Assembly (NCBI GenBank): GCA_003254885.1
Contig: QANT01006145.1
Span: 18,343-82,342, forward strand
DNA: 64,000 nucleotides
Direction: 5' to 3'
DNA from: Purshia tridentata
Taxonomy: Eukaryota; Streptophyta; Magnoliopsida; Rosales; Rosaceae
This document shows, piece by piece, positions 9,628-20,882 of this stretch. How positions within the stretch are numbered: the stretch's first letter is position 1; the number at the start of each line of letters is the position of its first letter. The notes under the pieces are model-generated. The model searched no databases and had not been told where the DNA came from. It saw nothing but the letters and a program-made list of their open reading frames with translations. The position numbers were made by a program, and so were the translations under genes.

Positions 9628-12600
9628 CTGACTCGACATGAGTCAAGTTTTGAGCACCTAACTAACAACTTCGACCAAGTCAGTGCCACCCTTCAATCAA
9701 TCATTACTGAATTGCAAGCTCTCCGTGCCTCTCCACTCAAACATAAAACTCCCAGTGGGAACGACATAAATCCATTTGCCACCGGTGAAACCTCCAATAC
9801 CCACCCCACTCAAAACAACACCACAGCCGACACACAAACCTTCGCTCACCCTGCTGCCCACCTGAAATTGTTCTTTCCAAAATTCACCGGAGACGACCCC
9901 ACTGGATGGATATACAAGGCTGAACAATATTTTGACTTTCAAAATATTGCACCACTTCAGCAAGTACAACTTGCTTCCTTCCACCTGGAAGGCATTGCGT
10001 TACAGTGGCACCGTTGGCTCACCAAGTTCAGAGGTCCCTTGTCCTGGACTGATTTTACTCAAGCCCTCTTGCGACGATTCGGACCCACTGACTTCGATGA
10101 TCCATCTGAGTCTCTCACTCGGCTTAAACAAGTCACAACTGTGGATGTTTACCAAGAAGCGTTCGAACAACTCTCGCAGCTCATTGATGATTTGCCAGAG
10201 AGTTATCTGATTGGGTGTTTCATAGCAGGTTTAAAGGATGAAATTCGTCTGGATGTCAAGGTCAAGAAACCTCGTACCTTGTCCGAAGCCATTGGGGTGG
10301 CTCGACTCATTGAAGAACGCAACACCGTCCATAAGAAGACCAGTTTTTTTTCACGTTCTTCAGCCAGTCCCACTACCACTATGCTATCACAGCGTCACGC
10401 CTCCAACACTACTGCTACCGGTCTCCTTGGACCATCGCCCCTGCACAAACTCAATCACTCTCCGAATACTTCCCTTCCACCGTTCAAGCGAATCACAGGG
10501 CAGGAGGCCAAGCAGCGTAGGGAAAAAGGCCTTTGCTACTATTGTGATGAAAAATACATTCCGGGTCACCGCTGTAGTCATCCCCAGCTGTTCATGATTG
10601 AAGATTGTCCAGACACAGATGAGCTCTTGCTCGAGCCTACCTCATTCGACCTTGTCCCAGAAATTTCTTACCATGCCATGACTGGAACCAGCCATCCTCA
10701 AACAATCAGAGTACTGGGCAAGTTGCAAAACCATGAGGTAACAGTACTGATCGACGGAGGCAGCACGCATAACTTTATTGATCAAACTGTTGTGTCCAAA
10801 TTTGGTTTGAATGTTGTGCGAGACAAGACGTTCCAGGTCATGGTAGCAAACCGTGAAAAAATTGAATGCGCTGGGCGTTGTTTGGCTCTCACATTAATTA
10901 TCCAAGATCACCCCATCACTGCCGATTTTTATATCTTACCGGTGGCAGCTTGCCAAGCAGTTCTGGGAGTCCAATGGTTGGAAACGCTTGGGCCAATTGA
11001 GACAAACTACCGAGAGTTGACAATGACTTTCTGCAAAGACGGTCGACACCATCAATTTCATGGCTTAAGGCGTTCCGAGCTGGAGGTCTTGAAGGACAAG
11101 GAATTGCATCAATTAGACGGCACAGGTTTGTTTTTGCAAATAATTCCTTGTAACTTGTCTAGTCCACCGACTGCTCACCCAGCTGACATTGACACCCTTC
11201 TCGCCAAATTCCACCAAGTTTTCTCTGAACCCAATGGTCTTCCACCACGGCGCAGCCATGACCATAAAATTCCCCTTCCGCAAAACCATGCTCCAGTGAG
11301 TGTTCGACCATACCGCTACCCATATTATCAGAAGACTGAAATTGAAAAAATTGTTCGCGAGTTCCTTAGCTCTGGGTTGATTCGCCCCAGTACCAGCCCA
11401 TTTTCTTCCCCAGTATTACTTGTCAAGAAGGCGGATGGTGGGTGGCGCTTCTGCGTCGACTACAGAGCTCTGAATCACATCAAAATTAAAGATAAGTACC
11501 CTATCCCTGTCATTGATGAACTCCTGGACGAATTACATGGTGCTAAATACTTCTCCAAGTTAGACTTACGCTCTGGGTATCACCAAATTCTTGTGTCTGA
11601 TGAAGACATCCACAAGACTGCCTTTCGCACTCATGAAGGTCACTATGAATTTATTGTCATGCCCTTCGGACTATCCAACGCGCCATCCACTTTCCAGAGC
11701 CTTATGAACGACTTGTTTCGTCCTCACCTCCGCAAATTCATCCTGGTGTTCTTTGATGATATTCTGATCTATAGTCAGAACTGGAACGAACATCTCCATC
11801 ATCTTCACACAGCTTTGATGATTTTGATGACTAACAATTTGTTTGCCAAAAAATCCAAATGCCGCTTTGGGGTTTTGCAGGTGGATTATCTTGGTCATTT
11901 AATCTCTTTTGAAGGGGTAGCAGTGGACCCCATGAAAATCCAATCCATCTTGGCGTGGCCGACTCCCACTACTGTCAAATGGGTGCGTGGCTTCCTTAGG
12001 TTGGCTGGGTACTACCGCAAATTTATTCGCGGTTTTGGAGGTATTGCTGCCCCATTAACACGCTTGCTCACCAAAGATGGGTTTCGTTGGACACTTGAAG
12101 CTGCAGAGGCCTTTCATCATTTAAAAAGGGCTTTGACTTCTCCACCAGTCCTTCGATTACCCGATTTTACACAACCTTTTGTTGTGGAATGCGATGCGTG
12201 TGGTGTAGGCATTGGCGCCATCTTGATGCAGCAAGGGCAGCCGATTGCCTTTTTCAGTGAGGCCCTAAAGGGCTCAACCCTTGCACTGTCCACTTATGAA
12301 AAAGAAATGCTCGCCATGGTGAAGGCCATTCGCAAGTGGAGGCCATACCTCTTGGGCAAACCCTTCATTGTTCGGACAGACCAAAAAAGCTTGAAATATC
12401 TTTTGGACCAACGCATCACCACCCCTGCACAAACACGTTGGTTACCCAAGCTTTTGGGTTATGACTATGTGATTCATTATAAAAAAGGCAAGGAAAATCA
12501 GGGTGCTGATGCTCTATCTCGTGTGGCTGAGTTTGAACTGTCGGCTATCTCTCTTCCAGTGGCCAATTGGTGGTCCCTCCTCCAGCAGGAAGTGTCAAAC

Positions 12601-13919
12601 GACTCCTTCTACAAAAAATTAGAAGAATTGCCACAACAACAGGGCCCACATAAGTATTTTAAACGTAATGGAGTTTGGTTTAAACATGGTACCATCTTTT
12701 TGAGTCCTAATTCTTCTCTAATTGCACCCATCTTATCTGAAAATCATTCCTCACCAATGGAAGGACACTTTGGGTACCACAAGACCTTAGGGCGCGTGAA
12801 GGCATGTTTCTCCTGGCCTTCTATGCAGCTGGCTGTCAAGGAATTCATCAAACATTGTGATGTTTGTCAGCGGTGTAAGTATGACTGCATGAGTCCAGCA
12901 GGACTTTTACAGCCATTACTGATTCCAGAAAGGGTTTGGTCTGACATTTCCATGGATTTTATTGAGGGACTTCCACCCTCTCGGGGTAAAACCGTGATTA
13001 TGGTGGTGGTGGACCGACTCTCTAAGTATGCCCACTTTGTTCCTTTGAGTCATCCGTACACAGCTTCTACAGTGGCACAGGCTTTTCTTAACCACATCAT
13101 TCGACTCCATGGCGTTCCAACCTCTATAGTCAGCGATAGAGATAAGGATTTTACTAGTTCTTTCTGGAAAACTCTGTTTCAATTGCAAGGAACAGAGCTC
13201 TGTATGAGTTCTAGTTATCATCCTCAAACCGACGGCCAAACAGAGGTGGTCAACCGCACCTTGGAACAATACCTCCGCTGTTTCACCAGTGAGCAGCCCA
13301 GGAAATGGCTTGATTGGTTAGCGTGGGCTGAGTTTAGTTACAACACCTCCATTCATTCAGCCACCAAAGTTTCTCCCTTTGAAGCAGTTTATGGAATCTC
13401 TCCTCCCAATATGTTGACATATGTTCCAGGCACCACTAAGGTCTAAGCGGTGGACGATTTTTTCGTGATCGAGAGACAATTCTTAAAGATTTACGCCTCA
13501 ATTTGCTAGCTGCCCAAGCACGCATGAAGCACAAGGCCGACCAGCACCGCCGCGAGGTTGTTTTTAATGTGGGTGATTTTGTTTTTTTGAAATTACAGCC
13601 GTACCGCCAGCAGACGGTGGCATTCCGCAGCTCTCTCAAATTGGCACCTCGTTTCTTTGGGCCGTACAAAATTCTGGAGCGGGTTGGTCCGGTGGCTTAT
13701 AAATTGGAATTGCCTGTTGGATCTCAAATCCATGATGTGTTCCATGTTAGTCTCCTCAAACAGAAATTAGGACCTGTGTCGCCTCTTTCTCACCATCTTC
13801 CACCGGTCTCTGATCAGTCTACCATTCTGCCGCAACCGGAGGCTATCTTGGACAGTCGCGTTATTCACAAGGGCAATTACAGGCCCAAAACTGAAGTCTT
13901 GGTTAAATGGGCCGGCGCC
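9628..13919 (+). mobile_element. Ty3/gypsy (chromovirus-like) retrotransposon internal region, lacking both LTRs
   Basis: One frame is open from the base after the N at 9627. Order: gag region (9840-10330), a Cys/His knuckle (CYYCDEKYIPGHRC, about 10530), aspartic protease (LIDGGSTHNFID, about 10747), reverse transcriptase (KLDLRSGYHQI; FFDDILIYS about 11750), RNase H (VECDACGVGIGAIL, about 12186), integrase with zinc-binding HCDVCQRCK (about 12855) and a D-D-E core (D near 12955, D near 13137, E near 13243), then the start of a chromodomain-like end (VLVKWAGA) cut off by the N at 13920. Gene order RT-RH-INT and the C-terminal domain indicate a chromovirus. No primer-binding site, polypurine tract or LTR lies within the piece. 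Confidence 0.93.
9628..13919 (+). pseudogene. gypsy gag-pol reading frame with two lesions
   Basis: The frame from 9628 runs open for about 3.8 kb to a stop at 13444-13446, downstream of the integrase core. Similarity resumes in another frame from about 13470 (CDS-like to 13919). So one premature stop (a CAA-to-TAA type change) and one frame change by an indel in a T run (about 13458-13464) separate the catalytic part from the integrase C-terminus and chromodomain. Both ends are truncated by single N bases. The rest appears undamaged, so the copy is young. Confidence 0.88.
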
Positions 13920-14016
13920 NGACATAGCTGCCACAAAATATAGGCTTAAGCCAGCCATGGCAGTATAGATTAACATTTTTTGTTTCTATTGGCTAGATAT
14001 AATGTATTGATGTTTG

Positions 14017-14365
14017 TGATACGTGTAGCCAAGCCCACACCTCTGTGTGAGTGGTGTCTACGTGTGAAAAGAGAAGACTCAGTCATGGGTTGTTTGTTTG
14101 TTTGTTTCTGCATTAGTTTAGCCACTAGATGTAGTTCCTATTATTTAGCATGCATGTTCCTTGCATTTAGCACCAGTAAGCACATTTCCCTTCCAGTATG
14201 TTTTGCACGTTTCCCCTTCAGTATGTGGTAGTTAACTGTGAGGCTTATATATAGCCAAGTGCAGAATGAATAGGAAAAGATAAGAATTATCACATAAGCC
14301 TCTGTTCTTTTCTTCCAACGTCTTTCCTCTGTTTTTTGTTCCACTCCAAGTACAGCCATATATCA
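14017..14365 (+). mobile_element. Solo LTR, 349 bp, with 5-bp target duplication (gtttg)
   Basis: It begins TGATACGTGTAG and ends CCATATATCA. The flanks are gtttg on both sides (14012-14016, 14366-14370). The empty site gatgtttggctgatg in copy 1 confirms the boundaries exactly. A TATA-like tatatata segment lies inside (about 14246). The orientation on + is set by TG...CA and the TATA position only. It may be the LTR of the adjacent gypsy internal region, collapsed in assembly. Confidence 0.9.
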
Positions 14366-14442
14366 GTTTGGCTGATGAATCTCAATAAAATACTATGTTT
14401 GCGTTATCAATTGCTTGAAAGCTTTAGTCATAGGATAATGGG

Positions 14443-14630
14443 ATTTGATTTAATGTGATGGTTTTGTGGGTGAGGGATCCAACTTTTTCATCTCAAAATT
14501 ATTTTAGAGTTTGTTATTGGAGGATGATGATATCCAATAGGGCTTTAGAACTTGGCCCCCAAGTAGCCTTCGACCCCACCTCAAATGCCTCCATATTCTC
14601 TAACCAAATAAAGTAACATCATTTTTTTAC
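14443..14630 (-). repeat. Dispersed ~200-bp block, copy 2 (allelic to the copy at 9295)
   Basis: Same block as at 9295-9482, inside the duplicated flank. It is not an independent genomic copy if the flank duplication is an assembly artefact. Confidence 0.7.
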
Positions 14631-14771
14631 CTTTGTTTTTTCTGTTATGTCCCCCACTTGCCAGTTCCACTGTTACTCTCCTAGTCAAATAGACTATCTA
14701 ACTTACAATTATACACCCACATTCAGACGTTTACATTTGTTCTGTATAATGACATGCTAAGCTTTCATTAT

Positions 14772-16379
14772 CAATAAACATATTTTTGGACCATATTAAA
14801 TAATCCACAATATGGTACATAGATACGGTCTATATACTTCCTTGGTGTACCAACTTTTAATGGTCATGCTCATACAGCTTATCTTCTAAGCCATTTTGAT
14901 TCTTGACCACTGAGAGGGGTTAGGCACAAAAACTGCTTAGAAGGACTAGCCTGGCATCTGATATGAATGACCTGAAATCAATGAGTGTTATGAGCAGATG
15001 ACATATACTTTTTATTACTGAAAATTAGCAAATGCATTTGACATGTCACATTACTACAATTTCCATCCAGTCTTCTGCAACTGCAAAGCAGAGATATTCC
15101 TCTGCTTCCTTCATTTAATATTTGGATGGAATTTCAAACTAAAACGCGTTTATTCTTTATTATTCTGAAATTACTTCCATTCCTAACACAATATGTAGAC
15201 AGAGGTACAGGTTGTCAGGTTCTCCTTGTCTCCCTCTTACAGTAACTTGAAACTTGCCAAAAGGATCAATGGAAAATTCTGAGAATATTTAATTCTTACC
15301 GAATAGGTCCAAAATCTTATTTGAATTAGAACCTTACTCTATTTAATCGAATAAAATTTAATCTAATAAATATTTAATCTAATAAAACTTTCAATTTTTT
15401 TTTTAGAAGTTCATTGAAATTGAAGAAGTTCTATTTGCTCAATAAATTTACCTATATTTTTGTTTGTCCACTACCACTACTTAACGTAATAAATCTAAAA
15501 AAGGTTATGATAAACGATAAACCTAGAAAAAAAAAAAAAATTGAAACTACAAATAGGAATTTTTGACGAACGGAATCAAAAATCATTATTAATTCGACAT
15601 TCTTTTTTGTGAATATTTACATTATAATCATAAAAAACGCAAGAAAGGTAACATGGGGTGGTGGCGCAGTTGGCTAGCGCGTAGGTCTCATAGCTTAAAG
15701 AGTGATCCTGAGGTCGAGAGTTCGAGCCTCTCTCACCCCATTTATAGTTTTTTTGCAATTATGGTACACAGAAATTTCAATGTCAACATCTTTAAAAGGT
15801 TACAAACAATTCGAGAATTTAGGGACGGCAAAATTCTCTGGTCCCGCCAATATTCGTGGGGCTTTGCTTCCATTAAGCAGGTATAGTAATGCTCCGCTTT
15901 GCCCTGCCGCGTATACATGTTTAACTTATTTTATGATTATACTCTAATTTTATGTTCTTATTTTTGTGATTTTATATAATTTTATGTTCTTATTTTTGTG
16001 ATTTTATATAATTTTATTAAAAAAAGAAATTAAAAAATAATAACGGAACCCATATACTTAATAAAAACTCCGTATAATTAACAAGGCGAATATTGGAAAA
16101 CCCGAACCACCCCGTTGCCATTCCTATTCGAGAACTTAAAAAGGTTAACAAAATATTATATTGAGATCCATCCATCAGCCATACATCATTAGATTACATC
16201 TAGTCAGTATATACACAAAACACGTTAATCTATCATGGCTAGCTTAAGTTAAGTGTGTCAATAAGTGCCTAGCTAGAGTGTGGCATTGCTGAATATGTGA
16301 CACACAACATTAACTATTTTCTGATGATTTCTGGCACCACTTCCCTAACAAAAATTATGAACAAAAATGATCCCTAGAT
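14772..16379. other. Intergenic DNA holding a tRNA gene
   Basis: AT-rich DNA with no supportable protein gene. It contains the tRNA-Met gene (15655-15740) and a 32-base unit (ttttatgttcttatttttg...) present twice in tandem at about 15947-16011. Confidence 0.7.
15655..15740 (+). tRNA. tRNA-Met (CAT), elongator type, with a short intron
   Basis: 86 bases fold as a tRNA. The acceptor stem is ggggtgg/tcacccc, the D arm gcgcagttggctagcgc, the anticodon loop ctCATaa, and the T arm gagagttcgagcctctc. A 12-base intron (gcttaaagagtg) interrupts the gene just 3' of the anticodon, between ctcata and atcctg, the canonical 37/38 position. Removing it leaves 74 bases. Plant elongator tRNA-Met genes characteristically carry such an intron, while initiator genes do not. 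A T-rich Pol III terminator (ttttttt, about 15747) follows. Confidence 0.95.
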
Positions 16380-18286
16380 TAGCGTGGATGTCTCCCAGAA
16401 AATGAAACAACCCTTCCTATTGCTGCTTCTTCTCTTTTTCAAGCTTTTGTTTCCTTTGGTAAACTTTTTCCAACTTCATTATACCATACTTTTTCTTCCG
16501 GGGAAAATCAACCATACAACTTTCTGCAGCTTGTTCGGCCTGCAAAAATGTCCAAAAAAATTAAGCAATGTCTTTGATTTTACCTTAGGGGAATATCACT
16601 CAAAAAGACTGCAATAATCAGAGTGGCATGCATGCATATTATTACAAGGGGTCCTTGTGGTCTACAAGGTTCCTTGTCACACTCTTCTATGGATATAGAT
16701 ATTGATTGGAGTATCCAATCAAAAATCAATTGACAAGGGTAGAAAGGCTCAACATCTTATAAAGGACTATGAAAGATTATAATTTTCTATTATGGAACGA
16801 TATTTTACATTCTCACACGCCTTACACATATGGCATATTTAATCCAACACATGAATAACTAAAATTAGGTAAAGTGAATATGTGAGTAAACTTACTCTGG
16901 TACCATAAAAGAAATTGAAACATTCAACTCAAAATCAATTGATAATAAATGAAGAGACTCAACACCTAATAAATCGATATACAAGGCTATAATTTTTCAA
17001 TGTGTGACAACATATACTCACAGCTTGTATAACTCTATACAAGGATCTTAACTTCTTCACCTAATATTTGTTAATTATGGATTGAATGCTTCAAAATTTC
17101 AATTTCTACATTGTATTAAAGCAAAGGCTATGCAAATAGTCACATGTGCTTACATGCTCCAATTTCTACATAAGACAATAATTATTTACCTGTCCAACAA
17201 GTTTCGTTTTCGTGTATGCGTCGCTGCTTACTCCACCAACATACTCCCTTCTCGGTGACTTTGGCAGGCTAAAGTGACTGAAGAGAGCAGCCGAATTTAA
17301 GAATTCTGTAAAATCATCTTCAACTTGATTGGCTCCAAATTTAGATTGCGACCCATTATTACTAGGCACATTTGCAAACAACAAATCCCATGCGTAAAAT
17401 TCATGTTGTTGAGTTGAAGGAAAGACTAATTGCAGATTTTCTTCCGGTTCAGTACATTCCTGCATAATGAATCACAAATGATTAAGCCAACTATTAGTTT
17501 TAATTTAAGGAGGGAGTTTTCATTAAGGGATCTATGAAATAAGCTTATTTAAGGAATTTTTTGTGAGAATCCATTTTGTAGTTCGATAATCCAAAGTGTC
17601 TCAACTTTTATGTTTATACTCAAGGATCATCTTTACAAAAAATTAAACAAATCGAAAATTAGTAAAACATTTAATAGTGAAAAAATAAATAGACTAATTC
17701 TTCTTTGCTTTTAATTATTTCAATCCTAACCATGTAATACAAATTCAAGAGTTGCGGATATATAAATGCAACAATCTTACTCACGCCCAAGAAATCCATT
17801 TCACTATGGTTAAATAGCCTTCGATTTATCTAATTTTTCTTAAGAATATCTTTCAATGGAAGCTTAAAAAAATTTACGATTTCGATCATCAAACTACATT
17901 ATATAGTAAATTCCACAAAAAATACCTTAAATAAGCTTATTTAAGAAATCTCTCGATACATACCCTATGTTTTCGTTTTCATGATATACATTAAGAAGTT
18001 GATCTCAGGAAGCCTTTAAATCAAGAGCATACATGCTCATCATTCTCACCTTTGGAATATCCATACCACGTGCTGGTTGACTTTCAAACTTAAATTTATA
18101 GTCGGTACTTGGTTCACCATCATCACAGGTTCCCACATTTGTACTCTCATCTGAATTTTTTCTAAAGGGACAGAGAACGAAATCTTTCTACATATAATTA
18201 ATTTTTAATATCAATTAACCTCATGGAAAAACCATTGACAATGTTCAAATTATTATTACTAAATCTGTAAATTAGTATGTTACCAT

Positions 18287-19298
18287 TGTTTGGGAATGAC
18301 GCCCCCAATAGAGTCAATGGTCAACGTCTCTAGGCCACGTGGAGCCTTGCATCCAAGCTCAACCTCACTACCTCAGTCAACGGTCAGTCGAGATGACTGT
18401 TCCGAATCGGATCCCATTGCTTGGTCTGATCCGAACGGAATGCACCTACGATGTTCGGACGAGCAACGGGCAACACATACCAACGTTCGGATCGGAGCCT
18501 CAGTTCGAATCCGAACTAAATGTCTTCGAGTACTTTCGTCAAGCAGGGGTCTTTTGACCACCATCTCATCTTCCTTGTATTTGGATCGGAAGCTAGTGTC
18601 TTTTCCGAGCCGAGCATTTTCAAGAAGAACCAACAACCACTTGGGTTCACTGCAAATCAAGGCCCTGCTCGGAGCGGGTCGACCCTCTTTGACTCATCCC
18701 ATTCCGAGCCAAGCACGCCCACAGGAGCAGTTATTACGCCTGACAGACCAAAGGTACCTTTATGCTCTGCATTTATGGCTTATTCACTTTCCCTTACTTT
18801 CCATTTAATGCTAGTGACTTCCAGCCATTTGGTAGTCACCTCCCTTGCATTGAGTAAAGAGTCTGTCAGCCACCTAACCTGCCATAAACCTAGTATTTAA
18901 TACCTATAATGCACCATGATCACCCCTACAAACAAAGGAAAATATCGAACACATTTTTCCTATAAGTAAGAGCATGTTCACAAGGGAAGGGGGAGAGACA
19001 ATTCTGAGAAAAAACTCGCCCAAGCTCTGAAGAAACCAACCCAGAGACTTTTATCTCTTTTCCTTCATCTTCCTCCCAAGTTCTTGCTATGCTCATCATT
19101 CATTTTTGCATCTTCTTCCTTGCATCTCCCTGACTTTACCATCGGAGTACCTTCGACTGGTACCACACCAGTGCCTTTTTCTGATCATCTTGTAGGAAGA
19201 AGTTCAAAACCAGCTAGTTGATGTGCTCGGATCGTCCACGTCTGTAGAAGTCCTCATTTATGTTGCGTGCAAAGGTCTGTCAGATTTTTGTATCAATA
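18287..19298 (+). mobile_element. Solo LTR (1012 bp, + orientation) in intron 2 of the NAC pseudogene
   Basis: It begins TGTTTGGGAATGACGCC and ends GTATCAATA (TA in place of CA). Perfect 5-bp target duplications accat lie at 18282-18286 and 19299-19303. It belongs to the same family as the LTR at 19581-20570, in the opposite orientation. It contains no primer-binding site or coding sequence, so it is a recombination-derived solo LTR. Confidence 0.88.
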
Positions 19299-19580
19299 AC
19301 CATCATTGTTAGAAAACCAAACAGAAAAAAGAAAGAAGGAAAAAGAATGGTCACCTGCTTAGTATTAATAAGGATCTCAGGAATATATTACTCATGTATG
19401 ACCCAATTGGTCTTCTGAGCATTAGGAACACGACCCATGTAGAATGTTAATGTCCCCTTTTTGCCAGTTGTATCCTTGATCACATGTTCCTTGCCAGTGA
19501 TTTTCCAGTAGCCTTTCTATGTGGCTCTATTTCTAAGATTGCTGTTGTTATACTTGTAGTTGGCTCGACTGAAGAATAAT

Positions 19581-20570
19581 TGTTGATGCAAAAATCTGCT
19601 CAGACCTTTGCAAGCAACTTAAATGAGGATTTCTACTGATATGGGCAAGCTGATGAGCTGAGAGGTTGATCCGAGCATGTTAGTCCGCTGATTTTGGGCT
19701 TCTTCCTACAATCTGGTCAGAAAAGAGCACCTGTGTGGTACCAGCCGAAGGTACTCCAATGGCAAAGTCAGAGAAATGCAAGGAAGAAAGATGCAAGGGT
19801 AAATGAAAAACCCAGCAAGAACTTGGGATAGAGATGAAGGAAAAGAGGTAAGATTTTCTGTGTCTCTTTCCCTTGTGAACATGCTCTTATTTATTGGCAA
19901 AGGGTGTAAGATATTTCTTTTGGTTTGTAGGGGTAATCATGGCTGATTATAGGGTTCAGATGCTAAGTGTGAAATAAGCTAGATGGCTGGCAGATTTCTC
20001 ATTTAATGTAAGAGAAGTGACTACCAAATGGCTGGAAGTCACTTGCATTAAATGGAAAGTAAGGCAAAGAGAATAGGCAATAAATGTAAAGCATAAATGT
20101 ACCTTCGGTGTGTCAAGCGTAACAACTACTCCTGGGGGTTGTGCTCAGCTCAGAAGGGGATGAGTGGAAGAGGGTTGATTTGATCCGAGTAAGACTTTGA
20201 ATTGTAGTCGACCCACGCGGGCGTTGGTTCTCCCTGACAATGCTCGGCTCGGAAGAGACAATGGCTTCCGATCCAAACACAAAATGGGTGAGATGGTGGT
20301 CAAAAGATCCCTGCTTGAAGGAAGATACTCGGAGACATTCCGATACAAGCAAAGGATCCGATTCGAACATTGGTGAATTGTTGGCTTTTGCTCATCCGAA
20401 GAAGGACCTTGGTGTACTCCGTTCGGATCGGATCACTCAACAGGATCCGATTCGGAACAGTCGTTTTAATGGACCGTTGACTGGGGTAGTGAGGTTGAAC
20501 TCAAATGCGAGGCTCCACGTGGCCTCAAGACGTTGACCATTGACTTCGGAAGGGGTGTTATCCCCAAACA
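19581..20570 (-). mobile_element. Solo LTR (990 bp, - orientation) inside exon 2 of the NAC pseudogene
   Basis: On the minus strand it begins TGTTTGGGGATAACACC and ends GCATCAACA. Flanks are ataat (19576-19580) and ataac (20571-20575), a 5-bp duplication with one mismatch. Removing the insert and one flank copy restores continuous NAC coding sequence, which proves the insertion point. It pairs along nearly its whole length with 18287-19298 as a long imperfect inverted repeat. Confidence 0.88.
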
Positions 20571-20882
20571 ATAACCATTCTTCTCCATATGGTCCGACTT
20601 TATCAACAGCAACAACGCTAAGCACACATATTGAAATGCGAATTGAAAGTGATAGAGAAACTGTCAAAAAAAGAAGAAGGAAGATTGAAGAAGTGGGCTA
20701 TTACTTATTACCGGGTAAGTTCCATGGCTCACACTTGCAAATATCGATATCAGGGATGACAAGGCCGGAATGCATAGCCTGCAACTTGAGCTTTAAATAG
20801 TGGCTTACCAGCTCCTCCTCGGTGGGACGAAACCCGTAGCCCACCGGTTCTGGAAAGTGAAGAAGCTCACCGCCGTAGACAT

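Larger units (their letters stand above)
13921..14771 (+). repeat. Duplicated flank, copy 2 (occupied by a solo LTR)
   Basis: Same sequence as 9130-9626, carrying an inserted LTR at 14017-14365 with target duplication. It continues into unique downstream DNA at 14772, whereas copy 1 continues upstream into the NAC gene. The two copies together span one locus. Confidence 0.9.
16380..20882 (-). pseudogene. NTM1-like NAC pseudogene broken by two LTR insertions
   Basis: On the minus strand, exon 1 (20882-20712) encodes EPVGYGFRPTEEELVSHYL and CKCEPWNLPG, but its ATG is out of frame with the NAC reading. Exon 2 (20617-20571 and 19580-19355) is split by a 990-bp LTR. Across the insertion the NAC subdomain C reading (EEWLFFSRANYKYNN) is restored. 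In-frame stops occur at the ATEKGYW and HEYYIPE positions. Exon 3 (18187-18050) encodes FVLCPFRKNSDES, exon 4 (17459-17190) is an open 90-codon acidic module, and a decayed last exon starts at 16539 (AEQAAES) and loses similarity near 16380. It is the inverted relative of the anchored gene at 5191-9062. Too many lesions for function. Confidence 0.9.

Noticed and set aside
15653-15947. ORFs overlapping the tRNA-Met on both strands
   Set aside because: The tRNA explains the sequence. The ORFs have no other support.
18290-18900. Overlapping 95-172-codon ORFs on both strands
   Set aside because: They lie wholly within the GC-richer LTR and its inverted partner, with no similarity or splice context; shadow ORFs.
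18287-20570. A single 2.3-kb foldback DNA transposon with ~1-kb terminal inverted repeats
   Set aside because: Each arm has LTR-like TG...CA(TA) ends and its own separate 5-bp target duplication. The spacer is NAC exon 2, and removing only the right arm restores coding sequence. Two independent solo LTRs fit better.
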